Source: Paludibacteraceae bacterium (GTDB lineage Bacteria; Bacteroidota; Bacteroidia; Bacteroidales; Paludibacteraceae). From it: 64,000 nt of DNA. Under the pieces are notes generated by a model, which saw nothing but the letters and a program-made list of their open reading frames with translations, did no database searches and was not told the origin of the DNA. Shown here in pieces: positions 51,210 to 58,822 of the stretch; positions within the stretch are counted from its first letter, which is position 1, and the number at the start of each line of letters is the position of its first letter. The position numbers were made by a program, and so were the translations under genes. The DNA lies in NCBI GenBank assembly GCA_017439235.1, contig JAFSJN010000007.1:1-64000 (forward strand), given 5' to 3'.

Positions 51210-53315
51210 ATGAGTACAGAGAAAACTACGATACATCGTTCTCGTTCGGGAGTATGGGTGATACTGATAGCCGCTATCGTATTGCAGGCTATATCGTGCA
51301 TACAATATCTGACGAGTCGTCGTGCTATCCGTCACGAGGCGGAGCAGCGTGCAAAGACAGAGTTGCGCAAGGCGGAGTTGGAGATAGAGTTGCACACCAT
51401 AGAGATGGAGACAGCCGCCAAAGGGTTGGCCTTATTGGCAGAGAAATATGTCGACCATCCGGACTCGATATACACGGCGACACGTCTGGCAGTCAGTACG
51501 CTGCGCAGTAATACGAGTCTGGCAGTAGCGTATATACCGGACTATTTTCCCAAGCACGGCCGCTACTACGAGATATGCAGCAGCCGACTGGGTGAGGACA
51601 GTATATACACGCGTAACATAGGCAGTGCGGAACATGACTACACCCAGATGGAGTGGTTCGAGAACGGATTGACGATAGACAGCTGCTGGTGGAGCGAGCC
51701 ATACTTAGACGACTCCGGTTCGCAGACGATGGTAGTGAGTTGTTCGTGCCCGGTACATAACAAACGAGGTGAGGTAGTAGCCGTAGTATGTGTGGACCTG
51801 TCGTTAGACTACCTGCAGGACATATCCGAATACCTGCAAGTGTACCCGAACAGTTACTACTCCATCCTATCGAGCAAAGGCGTAGAGATAGTGCCGGCAC
51901 CGGACACGATTGCCGGACGCAAATACAACACGTTCCACGAAGAGATAGATGCCACAGGATGGCATATAGAGATTATCATACCGGAGGATGTATTATTTGT
52001 GGACCTCAACCGCACGAGTCTGTTGATCGGTATACTGATGCTGTTGGGTATGGCATTACTCATCGTCATCGTATGGTATACGAGTCGCAGCAATCAGCGG
52101 CTGATGGAGTCGACGGCCAAGAACCAGCGCATGGAAGGCGAGTTGCGTATCGCCAGTATGATACAGACAGCTATGCTGCCCAAGGTCTTTCCGCCGTTCA
52201 AAGACCGTTCGGACCTGAACATATATGGTTTAGTAGCTCCGGCTAAAGAGGTGGGCGGCGACCTATACGATTTCTACGTACGGCAAGAGAAGCTGTACTT
52301 CTGCATAGGCGACGTCAGCGGAAAGGGTGTACCGGCAGCCTTAGTAATGGCGATGACGCGTTCGCTATTCCGCAACATCACGGTACACGAAGACCAGCCG
52401 GCCGTCATCATGCGTAAGATGAACAGGGCGTTAGTGGACCAGAATGCACAAAACATGTTCCTCACGCTGTTCTTGGGTGTGTTGGACTGCGAGACAGGGC
52501 AATTGGAGTACTGCAATGCGGGGCATAATGCGCCTGTGATAGTGAAGAGTGAAGAGCTAAGAGTTAAGAGCAAGGACGCTGCGCTACAGGACGTCGCAAG
52601 CGCCTATAGGTTAGAGGTAGTGGCGAACTTGCCGTTGGGTATAGAGCCGGAATATGAGTTCACGGCGCAGACGACACAACTTCAATACGACGATATACTC
52701 TTCCTATACACCGACGGTCTGACCGAGGCAGAGAACAGTCAGCATGAGCAGTTTGGGGAAGAGAGGATGATGAGGGATTCTCAATTAGGGATTAGGGATT
52801 ATCGATTAGGGAGTCCGCGGGAGATAGTACAAGGAATGAAAGAGGCAGTAGAGGCGTTCCGCGGAGAAGCCGAACAGAGTGATGACCTGACGATGTTAGC
52901 CATCCGTTACCAGCGGCCGGCACTCATCATGCGTAACGACATACAACAGATACCCACCTTAGCCGAATGGGTAGAAGGACTGGACATACCGGAAGAACTG
53001 AATATGCCTATCAACTTAGCATTAGAAGAGTTAGTAAGCAACGTGATGCTTTACGCCTATCCGGGCAAGAGCGGACAGGTATTGGTGGAAAGTGGAAGAA
53101 GGAAAGTGGAAGGAGGAGAGAAGCTGATCTTCACCATCACGGACAGCGGAATACCTTTTGACCCGACGAAGAAAGAGGACGCCGATATTACGCTCTCAGC
53201 CGAAGAACGCGAGATAGGCGGACTGGGCATACACCTGGTACGGCAAGTGATGGACGAGATATACTATCGGCGTGAGGAGGAGAGGAATGTCTTGACTATC
53301 GTCAAGAATTTGTAA
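51210..53315 (+). CDS. membrane sensor with SpoIIE-type phosphatase and RsbW-like HATPase domains
   Basis: 701 residues. TM1 at about 15-35, an extracytoplasmic Cache-like domain to about 265 ('QTMVVSCSCPVHNKRGEVVA'), TM2 'LLIGILMLLGMALLIVIVWY', then a PP2C/SpoIIE phosphatase (about 310-570) with metal motifs 'KEVGGDLYDFY' and 'GDVSGKGVPAALVM' and 'DDILFLYTDGLTEAEN'. A C-terminal HATPase_c domain (about 590-701) has N box 'LALEELVSNVMLYAY' and 'GGLGIHLVRQVMDEIYY'. Such proteins control a STAS antagonist, encoded next. Three stretches (about 445-456, 523-535, 626-637) are encoded by 7-nt-period repeats. Confidence 0.9.
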   Translation: MSTEKTTIHRSRSGVWVILIAAIVLQAISCIQYLTSRRAIRHEAEQRAKTELRKAELEIELHTIEMETAAKGLALLAEKYVDHPDSIYTATRLAVSTLRSNTSLAVAYIPDYFPKHGRYYEICSSRLGEDSIYTRNIGSAEHDYTQMEWFENGLTIDSCWWSEPYLDDSGSQTMVVSCSCPVHNKRGEVVAVVCVDLSLDYLQDISEYLQVYPNSYYSILSSKGVEIVPAPDTIAGRKYNTFHEEIDATGWHIEIIIPEDVLFVDLNRTSLLIGILMLLGMALLIVIVWYTSRSNQRLMESTAKNQRMEGELRIASMIQTAMLPKVFPPFKDRSDLNIYGLVAPAKEVGGDLYDFYVRQEKLYFCIGDVSGKGVPAALVMAMTRSLFRNITVHEDQPAVIMRKMNRALVDQNAQNMFLTLFLGVLDCETGQLEYCNAGHNAPVIVKSEELRVKSKDAALQDVASAYRLEVVANLPLGIEPEYEFTAQTTQLQYDDILFLYTDGLTEAENSQHEQFGEERMMRDSQLGIRDYRLGSPREIVQGMKEAVEAFRGEAEQSDDLTMLAIRYQRPALIMRNDIQQIPTLAEWVEGLDIPEELNMPINLALEELVSNVMLYAYPGKSGQVLVESGRRKVEGGEKLIFTITDSGIPFDPTKKEDADITLSAEEREIGGLGIHLVRQVMDEIYYRREEERNVLTIVKNL
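52541..52575 (+). repeat. in-frame 7-nt-period repeat in the SpoIIE-type gene, copy 1
   Basis: AGTGAAG, AGTGAAG, AGCTAAG, AGTTAAG, AGCAAGG from 52541. Same word class as the leader repeat at 51171. Confidence 0.9.
52776..52812 (+). repeat. in-frame 7-nt-period repeat in the SpoIIE-type gene, copy 2
   Basis: GATT or AATT at 52776, 52783, 52790, 52797 and 52804. It encodes RDSQLGIRDYRLG, close to the mtaB peptide RDSRLGISDSRLR. Confidence 0.92.
53087..53121 (+). repeat. in-frame 7-nt-period repeat in the SpoIIE-type gene, copy 3
   Basis: GGAA at 53087, 53094, 53101 and 53108, then GGAG at 53115. Encodes VESGRRKVEGGEK between two strands of the HATPase domain. Confidence 0.85.
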
Positions 53316-53343
53316 ATTGTCATTTGTCATTTGTAATTTGTAA
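53309..53343. repeat. 7-nt-period repeat at the stop of the SpoIIE-type gene
   Basis: Units of the TTTGTAA/TTTGTCA class repeat about five times. The stop TAA (53313-53315) is part of the first unit; the array ends near the ATG of the STAS gene (53349). Confidence 0.88.
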
Positions 53344-53348
53344 ATAAT

Positions 53349-53651
53349 ATGAAAACAGAAATTGTTGCATCGGGCAATCAGGTTATTGCCAAGTTTTCCG
53401 GTCGTTTGGATACAGCCGCCGCTGTGCAGACCGCCGAAGATGTTAAGCCGTTGATGGAGGCTGCCAACAAAGAGATTATCTTAGACTGCACAGCTCTGGA
53501 GTATATCTCGTCGTCGGGTCTGCGTATCTTCTTGGGCATCCGCAAAGAAGCCGCGCCGCACGGCAGCAAAGTTATCGTGCGCAATATCAATGCCGACATC
53601 CGTCAGGTATTTATTATGACGGGGTTTGTGTCATTGTTTGAGATACAATAA
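53349..53651 (+). CDS. STAS-domain anti-sigma-factor antagonist
   Basis: 100 residues. 'GRLDTAAAVQTAEDVKPLME' and 'LDCTALEYISSSGLRIFLGI' define the STAS fold; Ser54-56 contains the phosphorylation site. In partner switching the HATPase kinase phosphorylates it and the PP2C phosphatase reverses this. Both activities lie in the preceding protein. The regulated output is not visible. Confidence 0.92.
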   Translation: MKTEIVASGNQVIAKFSGRLDTAAAVQTAEDVKPLMEAANKEIILDCTALEYISSSGLRIFLGIRKEAAPHGSKVIVRNINADIRQVFIMTGFVSLFEIQ

Positions 53652-53655
53652 TTCT

Positions 53656-54693
53656 ATGGATTTGCATTCGGAAATCATACTGGAAGAGTATCGTTCGCAG
53701 TTGCCGGTGTTTGAGAAGATGCAGGCAGAGGTGATGCGCATCTTACAAGAGGCGGTAGCCCGACGCGGGTTGCATGTGACGACGCTGGAGTCGCGTATTA
53801 AGAAAGAAGATAGTCTCTGCGGTAAGTTGGCGCTCAAAGGTTCTAAATACCATTCATTAAGCGATATAACCGACATCCTCGGTGCACGTATCGTCACTTT
53901 CTACACCGACGATGTCGACCGCATAGCCTCGATGGTGGAGCAGGAGTTCGACATCGATTGGCAAAACTCAGTAGACAAACGCATGCTACATCAGTTAGAC
54001 CGCTTCGGTTACAACTCGTTGCATTATATCTGTCGTTTGCCTGGCTATGTCTATCCGTTTGAACTGCAGTTGCGCACGACGTTGCAGCACGCTTGGGCAT
54101 CCATCAACCACGACATAGGTTATAAGTCGGGTGTAGAGATTCCTCGCGAGTACCTGCGTCGCATCAACCGTTTGGCCGGCATATTGGAGTTGGCAGACGA
54201 TGAGTTCAGTCGTATCCGAGCCGAGATAACCGATTACCGCCGTCGCGTGCATCAGTTGGTGCAGAACGGTAAGTTGGATGATGTATTGTTAGACGGCGAC
54301 ACGTTCGGCAGTTATCTGCAGGCACGTCCGTTCGACGCGCTCAACAAACGCATTGCTGCCATCAATCAGGCAGAGATAGAAGAGGTGCCGCTGACGCGTT
54401 ATCTGCGTGTATTCAAAGCCTTCGGATGCAAGACATTAGGTGATGTACAACGCCTCAAACACCAATACGAAGATGCCGCCTATCGTCTGGCGCGTCACCA
54501 GTTGGGCAATACCGATCTGGATATTATCTCTTCAGCAGTCGGCGTGCAGAACTTATGCATCGTCTATGTCATCGCCAACGGAGGCGGTAAGATAGGTCTG
54601 GTACACCTCTTTGACGCCATCAACGGCCATAACACGCAGAACGAAGAGATAGCCGATGTGACGTATAACTTAGCTAAAAGTATGCAATTATGA
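53656..54693 (+). CDS. small alarmone synthetase, RelA/SpoT domain
   Basis: 345 residues from the ATG at 53656, 4 bp after the STAS stop. The synthetase signatures are 'DITDILGARIVTFYTDDV' (metal-binding Asp73), 'RFGYNSLHYICRLP' (Tyr119 stacking on GDP/GTP) and 'FELQLRTTLQHAWASINHDI' (Glu136). There is no HD hydrolase, TGS or ACT domain. The C-terminal ~170 residues form a helical extension of unknown role ('LTRYLRVFKAFGCKTLGDV'). It should make (p)ppGpp from ATP and GDP/GTP. Confidence 0.9.
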   Translation: MDLHSEIILEEYRSQLPVFEKMQAEVMRILQEAVARRGLHVTTLESRIKKEDSLCGKLALKGSKYHSLSDITDILGARIVTFYTDDVDRIASMVEQEFDIDWQNSVDKRMLHQLDRFGYNSLHYICRLPGYVYPFELQLRTTLQHAWASINHDIGYKSGVEIPREYLRRINRLAGILELADDEFSRIRAEITDYRRRVHQLVQNGKLDDVLLDGDTFGSYLQARPFDALNKRIAAINQAEIEEVPLTRYLRVFKAFGCKTLGDVQRLKHQYEDAAYRLARHQLGNTDLDIISSAVGVQNLCIVYVIANGGGKIGLVHLFDAINGHNTQNEEIADVTYNLAKSMQL

Positions 54694-55535
54694 CCCCTAT
54701 ACACATTAACCTGAACGACTACGAGCGCACGGGCGAAGGAGCCAATGGTGCCAGTTACAACCACAAGACGGACAAGAGTATCATGATGAAACTCTACTTC
54801 CGCAATTTTGAGTCAGCCAAGAGGGAATTGGAGGTAGCCCAAAAAGCTTACGCGGCCGGCATCCCCACTCCTAAACCCGGAGACCTGGTGACCGATGGCG
54901 AGTGTATGGGTATACGTTTTAAGCGCATCGAGGGTAAGAAATCGTATTCTCGTGCCTGCGGCGATGACCCGGAACATACCGAGGAGTATGCCCGTGAGTT
55001 TGCACAGCTATGCAAAAAACTGCACGCCACGCATGTCGACACGACGCAGTTTGAGAATGTCAAAGACCGTCTGTATGCCATGTTGGCCGCCAATCCATTC
55101 TTTACGGACAGGGAGAAAGAGCAACTGCACGCCTTCATCGCTGACGCTCCCGATACCGACACGGCTATTCATGGCGATTTGCAATTCAGTAACGGTATAT
55201 TCGTGGAGCAGAATGGCGTGCGCACACCTTATTTTATCGACATGGGCGACTTCTGTTACGGTTATCCGATGTTCGATATCGGCATGGTGTATCTGTGCTG
55301 CAAGTTGAACGATGAGTCGTGGACACAAACGCAATACCACATGTCCAACGCTGTTGCCGCACGTTTCTGGGATGCGTTTGCATTAGAGTACTTCGGTTCC
55401 GATGCCGACTTAGTGGCCGTAGAACAGGCCGTATTACCTTACGCCGGGCTGAAGACCCTGATGATCGAGCGCGACACCCACCGGCCGATGCCCGAGTTTA
55501 GGGAAGTGCTGAAGAAGACGATACTGAAAGTTTAG
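54690..55535 (+). CDS. APH-like small-molecule kinase (TIGR02172-type)
   Basis: 281 residues overlapping the synthetase by 4 bp. Kinase-like motifs: 'TGEGANGASYNHKTDKSIMM' (nucleotide loop), 'AIHGDLQFSNGIFVEQNG' (Brenner motif, catalytic Asp) and 'FIDMGDFCYGYPMFDIGM' (metal Asp). This matches the aminoglycoside/choline-kinase fold, in particular the family first noticed in Fibrobacter. The substrate is unknown. An antibiotic role is not suggested by context. Confidence 0.8.
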   Translation: MTPIHINLNDYERTGEGANGASYNHKTDKSIMMKLYFRNFESAKRELEVAQKAYAAGIPTPKPGDLVTDGECMGIRFKRIEGKKSYSRACGDDPEHTEEYAREFAQLCKKLHATHVDTTQFENVKDRLYAMLAANPFFTDREKEQLHAFIADAPDTDTAIHGDLQFSNGIFVEQNGVRTPYFIDMGDFCYGYPMFDIGMVYLCCKLNDESWTQTQYHMSNAVAARFWDAFALEYFGSDADLVAVEQAVLPYAGLKTLMIERDTHRPMPEFREVLKKTILKV

Positions 55536-55564
55536 AGTTGAGAGTTTAGTATTTAGAGATTATG
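55530..55564. repeat. 7-nt-period repeat between the kinase and hydrolase genes
   Basis: GTTTAGA, GTTGAGA, GTTTAGT, ATTTAGA, GATTATG at 55530 onward. The first unit contains the TAG stop (55533-55535) and the last unit contains the start ATG at 55562. Confidence 0.9.
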
Positions 55565-56152
55565 GCGAATAAATATATAGACACAGAACTATTGGATAGG
55601 GCGATAGTGTTTGCTGTGCAGGCACATCACAATACGGAGCGGCGCGGAAAAGGTTTTCCTTATATCGTTCACCCTATGGAGGCCGTAGAGATTGTTGCCA
55701 CGATGACCTCCGACCAGGACTTATTGGCCGCAGCCGCTCTGCACGACACTGTTGAGGATACGGAGGTGACGATAGAACAGATTCGTGAGACCTTTGGTGA
55801 CCTGATAGCGGATATCGTACATGCCGAGAGTGATCAGCTGAATGGTGTGCTCTTTGACGGCAAGAATGAAGAAGAGACGTGGCACGCCCGCAAACAAGCT
55901 GCTATTGACCGCCTGGCAGCAGCACCACGCGAGGCTAAGATAGTAGCGATGGGAGATAAGTTGAGTAATATGCGGGCGATCTGGCGCGACTATCAGACCC
56001 AAGGCGATAAACTGTGGGATATCTTTCATATCAAAGACAAAGCCTCGCACGAATGGCATTACCGCGGCTTGGCGGCAGCGCTGAATGAACTAAACGAAAC
56101 GTTTGCGTATAAAGAGTTTACACGGCTCATAGAGGAGGTTTTTGGAAATTAA
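55562..56152 (+). CDS. small alarmone hydrolase, MESH1-like HD protein
   Basis: 196 residues. Metal ligands fit the (p)ppGpp hydrolase/MESH1 pattern: His37 in 'GFPYIVHPMEAV', His61-Asp62 in 'AALHDTVEDTEVT' and Asp132 in 'IVAMGDKLSNMRAI'. The catalytic Glu65-Asp66 pair (EDxx) is present. It would remove pyrophosphate from (p)ppGpp. With the synthetase two genes upstream it forms a split make-and-break pair. Its last codons Asn-stop come from a heptamer repeat. Confidence 0.88.
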   Translation: MANKYIDTELLDRAIVFAVQAHHNTERRGKGFPYIVHPMEAVEIVATMTSDQDLLAAAALHDTVEDTEVTIEQIRETFGDLIADIVHAESDQLNGVLFDGKNEEETWHARKQAAIDRLAAAPREAKIVAMGDKLSNMRAIWRDYQTQGDKLWDIFHIKDKASHEWHYRGLAAALNELNETFAYKEFTRLIEEVFGN

Positions 56153-56180
56153 AAATTAAGAATTAAAAATTAAAATTCTT
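56146..56180. repeat. 7-nt-period repeat joining the hydrolase stop and the phosphatase start
   Basis: AAATTAA, AAATTAA, GAATTAA, AAATTAA at 56146, 56153, 56160 and 56167. It contains the hydrolase TAA (56150-56152) and the codons where the phosphatase must begin. Confidence 0.92.
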
Positions 56181-56972
56181 TTTGACCATATTGATAATGC
56201 ACGGGATTTAGGTGGTATACCGGGTGCAGGAGGACGGGCAATACGTCCGCATAGGCTGATACGCACAGCCCACTTGCACGATGCTTCCGATGCCGACGTG
56301 GCACGTCTGAAAAGCGAGTATAACCTGTTCCGCATCTTCGATTTCCGCTCGTTAGGTGAGTTTGAGGCCGTGCCTGACCGCGAGATAGAAGGTGTACAGC
56401 ATCATCTATTGCCCACTATCGACATGCGTGCCGAACAGGAAACCGGTAAGCCGATCCCCGATGAGGCATTCCTGGAGCTGGACCGACATATAGTCAATTA
56501 CTCCTTCTATCCCGAGGTACAGAAGATGGCCGCCAATATGTACCCGTCATTGATACGCAGTGAGTTCTCGCAACTGCAGTATGCAGCCTTCCTGCGCCTC
56601 ATCGTTGAGGCACCCGAAGACGGCGGTATACTATGGCACTGTGCGCAAGGCAAAGACCGCACCGGTTGGGGAGCGGCTTATCTGATGTTCGCCTTGGGCG
56701 TAGACAGAGAGACAATTATCGCCGATTTTGAACAAAGCAACGAGGCCTATCGTCCTATCGTCGACCGACTGAATGCTGATGTTATCGCCCGCGGAGGCGG
56801 AGAGAAAGAAATGGCTGTCATTCAAGCCTTTATGGGGGTATCGACTCCGAATTTTATCTCTACACTGGACCTTATCGACCGCGAGTTCAGCGGCATCAAC
56901 GCCTACCTGCACGATATACTGTGCCTCACGCACGAGGATATACAAGTACTACGCAGGCGGTACTTGAGTTAA
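56169..56972 (+). CDS. tyrosine-protein-phosphatase-like protein with non-AUG start
   Basis: The P-loop 'LWHCAQGKDRTGWGAAYLMF' (C-x5-R) and the N-terminal 'NARDLGGIPGAGGRAIRPHR' identify the Tyr-phosphatase_3 family. That conserved N-terminus lies upstream of the first usable start (TTG at 56274). Within the open frame after the stop at 56157 there is no ATG, GTG or TTG before it. The natural start is ATT at 56169, giving (M)KILFDHIDNARDLGG and 267 residues, and this ATT is written by the heptamer repeat. Either ATT is used (as in infC) or the gene has lost its start. Substrate may be a protein or a phosphoinositide-like molecule. Confidence 0.75.
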   Translation: MKILFDHIDNARDLGGIPGAGGRAIRPHRLIRTAHLHDASDADVARLKSEYNLFRIFDFRSLGEFEAVPDREIEGVQHHLLPTIDMRAEQETGKPIPDEAFLELDRHIVNYSFYPEVQKMAANMYPSLIRSEFSQLQYAAFLRLIVEAPEDGGILWHCAQGKDRTGWGAAYLMFALGVDRETIIADFEQSNEAYRPIVDRLNADVIARGGGEKEMAVIQAFMGVSTPNFISTLDLIDREFSGINAYLHDILCLTHEDIQVLRRRYLS

Positions 56973-57000
56973 GAATCAAAAATTAAAAATTAAGAATTTT
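56966..57000. repeat. 7-nt-period repeat at the phosphatase stop
   Basis: GAGTTAA, GAATCAA, AAATTAA, AAATTAA, GAATTTT from 56966. The phosphatase TAA (56970-56972) ends its first unit. Confidence 0.9.
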
Positions 57001-57071
57001 TAGGTACAAAAATTTGCGCATGTGCGAAAATTTTTGTACCTTTGCGGCGATTTTGGTAATTATGCCGTAAA

Positions 57072-57602
57072 ATGCAACAAATACTGTTATATACTATTCC
57101 GGTCATCATCTTGGTCTTGGGCGTGTGGCTCATACAATACACCATGTACCGCAATGAGGCCAAGAAAGAGCAATACGAGCTCAAACGCGAGTCGCAAAAG
57201 GCTATCTCGCCTATTCGCATGCGCGCCTATGAGCGACTGAGTCTGCTACTCGAGCGCACGGAGCCGGAAGCGCTACTCATGGAGTTGAAGAACAAAGACA
57301 GTCAAGCCCTGACCACGTGGTCGGTCAGTCAGTTGCAGCAATACCTGTTACAAGAAGTGCGCGCCGAGTTTGACCACAATATGTCGCAGCAGATATACGT
57401 GAGCGACGAGTTGTGGCAGCGTATTATGTTAGCCCGTGATGAGATGGGAGCTTTTATTACCCAGATGGCTATGCGTCTACCTCAGGGCAGCGATGCGATG
57501 CAGTATACCAAAACGCTTATCACAGCCTATCATACCAACGGCGATACACCGCATGAGTTGGCACTAAATGCATTAAAAGATGAAGCACGTTCTCTGTTAT
57601 AG
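57072..57602 (+). CDS. single-pass membrane protein, unknown function
   Basis: 176 residues. N-terminal helix 'LLYTIPVIILVLGVWLIQYT', then a cytoplasmic-type helical region 'RMRAYERLSLLLERTEPEAL' and 'LLQEVRAEFDHNMSQQIYVS'. It is a conserved Bacteroidetes pattern that I recognise by shape only. Promoter TACCTTTG near 57037-57044. It overlaps the next gene by 23 bp. Confidence 0.6.
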   Translation: MQQILLYTIPVIILVLGVWLIQYTMYRNEAKKEQYELKRESQKAISPIRMRAYERLSLLLERTEPEALLMELKNKDSQALTTWSVSQLQQYLLQEVRAEFDHNMSQQIYVSDELWQRIMLARDEMGAFITQMAMRLPQGSDAMQYTKTLITAYHTNGDTPHELALNALKDEARSLL

Positions 57603-58080
57603 TCTTCTGCTCCTGGGCATCCTTATCTGCTCCTGTCAGCCGGACACCGTATGCCGCCAGACCAACCTGGACGTGCGGATGGCTTGTAAGTTGCGTGCCG
57701 ACAGCATCACAGCGGCCGGGCAGACTATTTATTATACTACCTGGGACAGCATCACCGTTCGTGCTGTAGGTAGCGATAGCCTCGTGCACGACAATGCCAA
57801 GAACATAGAGAGGCTGCTCTTGCCCCTTCGCGACAATACAGATACCACCACATTCCTGCTTACCTATCACGAGCAGACCGACACGCTGCGTGCCTATTAC
57901 GGCAACCGCCGCATCTTCGTTAGTGTAGAATGCGGATGCGTCTATTACCACGATATCGACAGTCTGGCCTATACGACCAACTGGATAGATACTATCCTTG
58001 TCATCCACAACGAAGTGCGCGTGGGCAGTCAGGAGAATTTACGTCTTATCCATCATCACCATGCTGAAAAAGATGAATAA
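57580..58080 (+). CDS. lipoprotein, DUF6452-like
   Basis: 166 residues with a lipoprotein signal 'LCYSLLLLGILICSCQPDTV' (lipobox Cys about 19). Cys and Thr/Asp-rich beta strands follow ('CRQTNLDVRMACKL', 'TFLLTYHEQTDTLRAYYGNR'). In Bacteroidales such lipoproteins pair with a DUF6048-type beta-barrel protein, as here. The family name is from memory. The end has His-His-His-His, 'LIHHHHAEKDE', possibly metal-binding. Confidence 0.6.
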   Translation: MKHVLCYSLLLLGILICSCQPDTVCRQTNLDVRMACKLRADSITAAGQTIYYTTWDSITVRAVGSDSLVHDNAKNIERLLLPLRDNTDTTTFLLTYHEQTDTLRAYYGNRRIFVSVECGCVYYHDIDSLAYTTNWIDTILVIHNEVRVGSQENLRLIHHHHAEKDE

Positions 58081-58795
58081 CATACTCCGCCTGCCTCTTG
58101 TGTGCTTCTTGCTGCTCGTCACCATAGCCGCAGCTGCAGAACCGATGTCGCATCAGCGAGACTCCGTTTGGCGTCATGGACATTTATACGTCAACGGTTA
58201 CCGTGTATATGCCGACACGGCTATATGGCAAGGTATGCACCTGAAGATAGACCTGTTCAATCCGTTGTTGGAAGGCTTGCGTTCCAAGGGTAAGTTACAG
58301 ACCTACGAGGTAGCCCTTAACGCCCGTCTGAAGAACCGTTACTACCCCACCCTGGAACTCGGATACGCCTTTGGTAAGACTAGCGCTACGGGTACCATCC
58401 ATGACGGACAGGGCGGATTTATGCGTGTGGGTATAGATATCAACGGACTGAAACGCCATCCGGAGAGTCCGCACGCCTTATTGGTAGGTGTGCGTTTGGG
58501 AACAGCATATCAGGAGTATAGTCTCTCGCACGTCAAGATGAATGATACGTATTGGCAGGCAGAGACCTACCGCGATTTCCTGCACCAGACCCAGACAGAC
58601 GTATGGGGCGAGGTATTAGGCGGCTGCCAGGTGGTAGTAGCCAGCGGATTCACAATGGGTTGGTACTTACGCTTCAAAGTGCTCTTCACCCGCAAGGCCA
58701 CCGACGGACATGTGCAGCCCTACTATATCCCTGGATTTGGATATAGAGACAATGTAGAATGGGGATTTAACTACTATGTGGGGTGGAAATTCTGA
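58061..58795 (+). CDS. outer-membrane protein, DUF6048-like
   Basis: 244 residues from the ATG at 58061 (a second ATG at 58073 is equally possible), overlapping the lipoprotein by 20 bp. Signal peptide 'LPLVCFLLLVTIAAAA'. Beta-barrel strands end with 'WGFNYYVGWKF', an aromatic terminus typical of BAM substrates. Probably works with the preceding lipoprotein; function unknown. Confidence 0.65.
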   Translation: MLKKMNNILRLPLVCFLLLVTIAAAAEPMSHQRDSVWRHGHLYVNGYRVYADTAIWQGMHLKIDLFNPLLEGLRSKGKLQTYEVALNARLKNRYYPTLELGYAFGKTSATGTIHDGQGGFMRVGIDINGLKRHPESPHALLVGVRLGTAYQEYSLSHVKMNDTYWQAETYRDFLHQTQTDVWGEVLGGCQVVVASGFTMGWYLRFKVLFTRKATDGHVQPYYIPGFGYRDNVEWGFNYYVGWKF

Positions 58796-58796
58796 G

Positions 58797-58816
58797 AAAT
58801 TAAGAATTATTCCTTA
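58797..58816. repeat. short 7-nt-period repeat after the DUF6048-like gene
   Basis: AAATTAA then GAATTAT, right after the TGA at 58793-58795. Only two clear units. Confidence 0.4.
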
Positions 58817-58822
58817 TATACT

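Noticed and set aside
54690..55535. Antibiotic resistance by the APH-like kinase
   Set aside because: The fold is shared by many metabolite kinases, and the surrounding genes are alarmone and partner-switch genes, so a resistance label would be unsupported.
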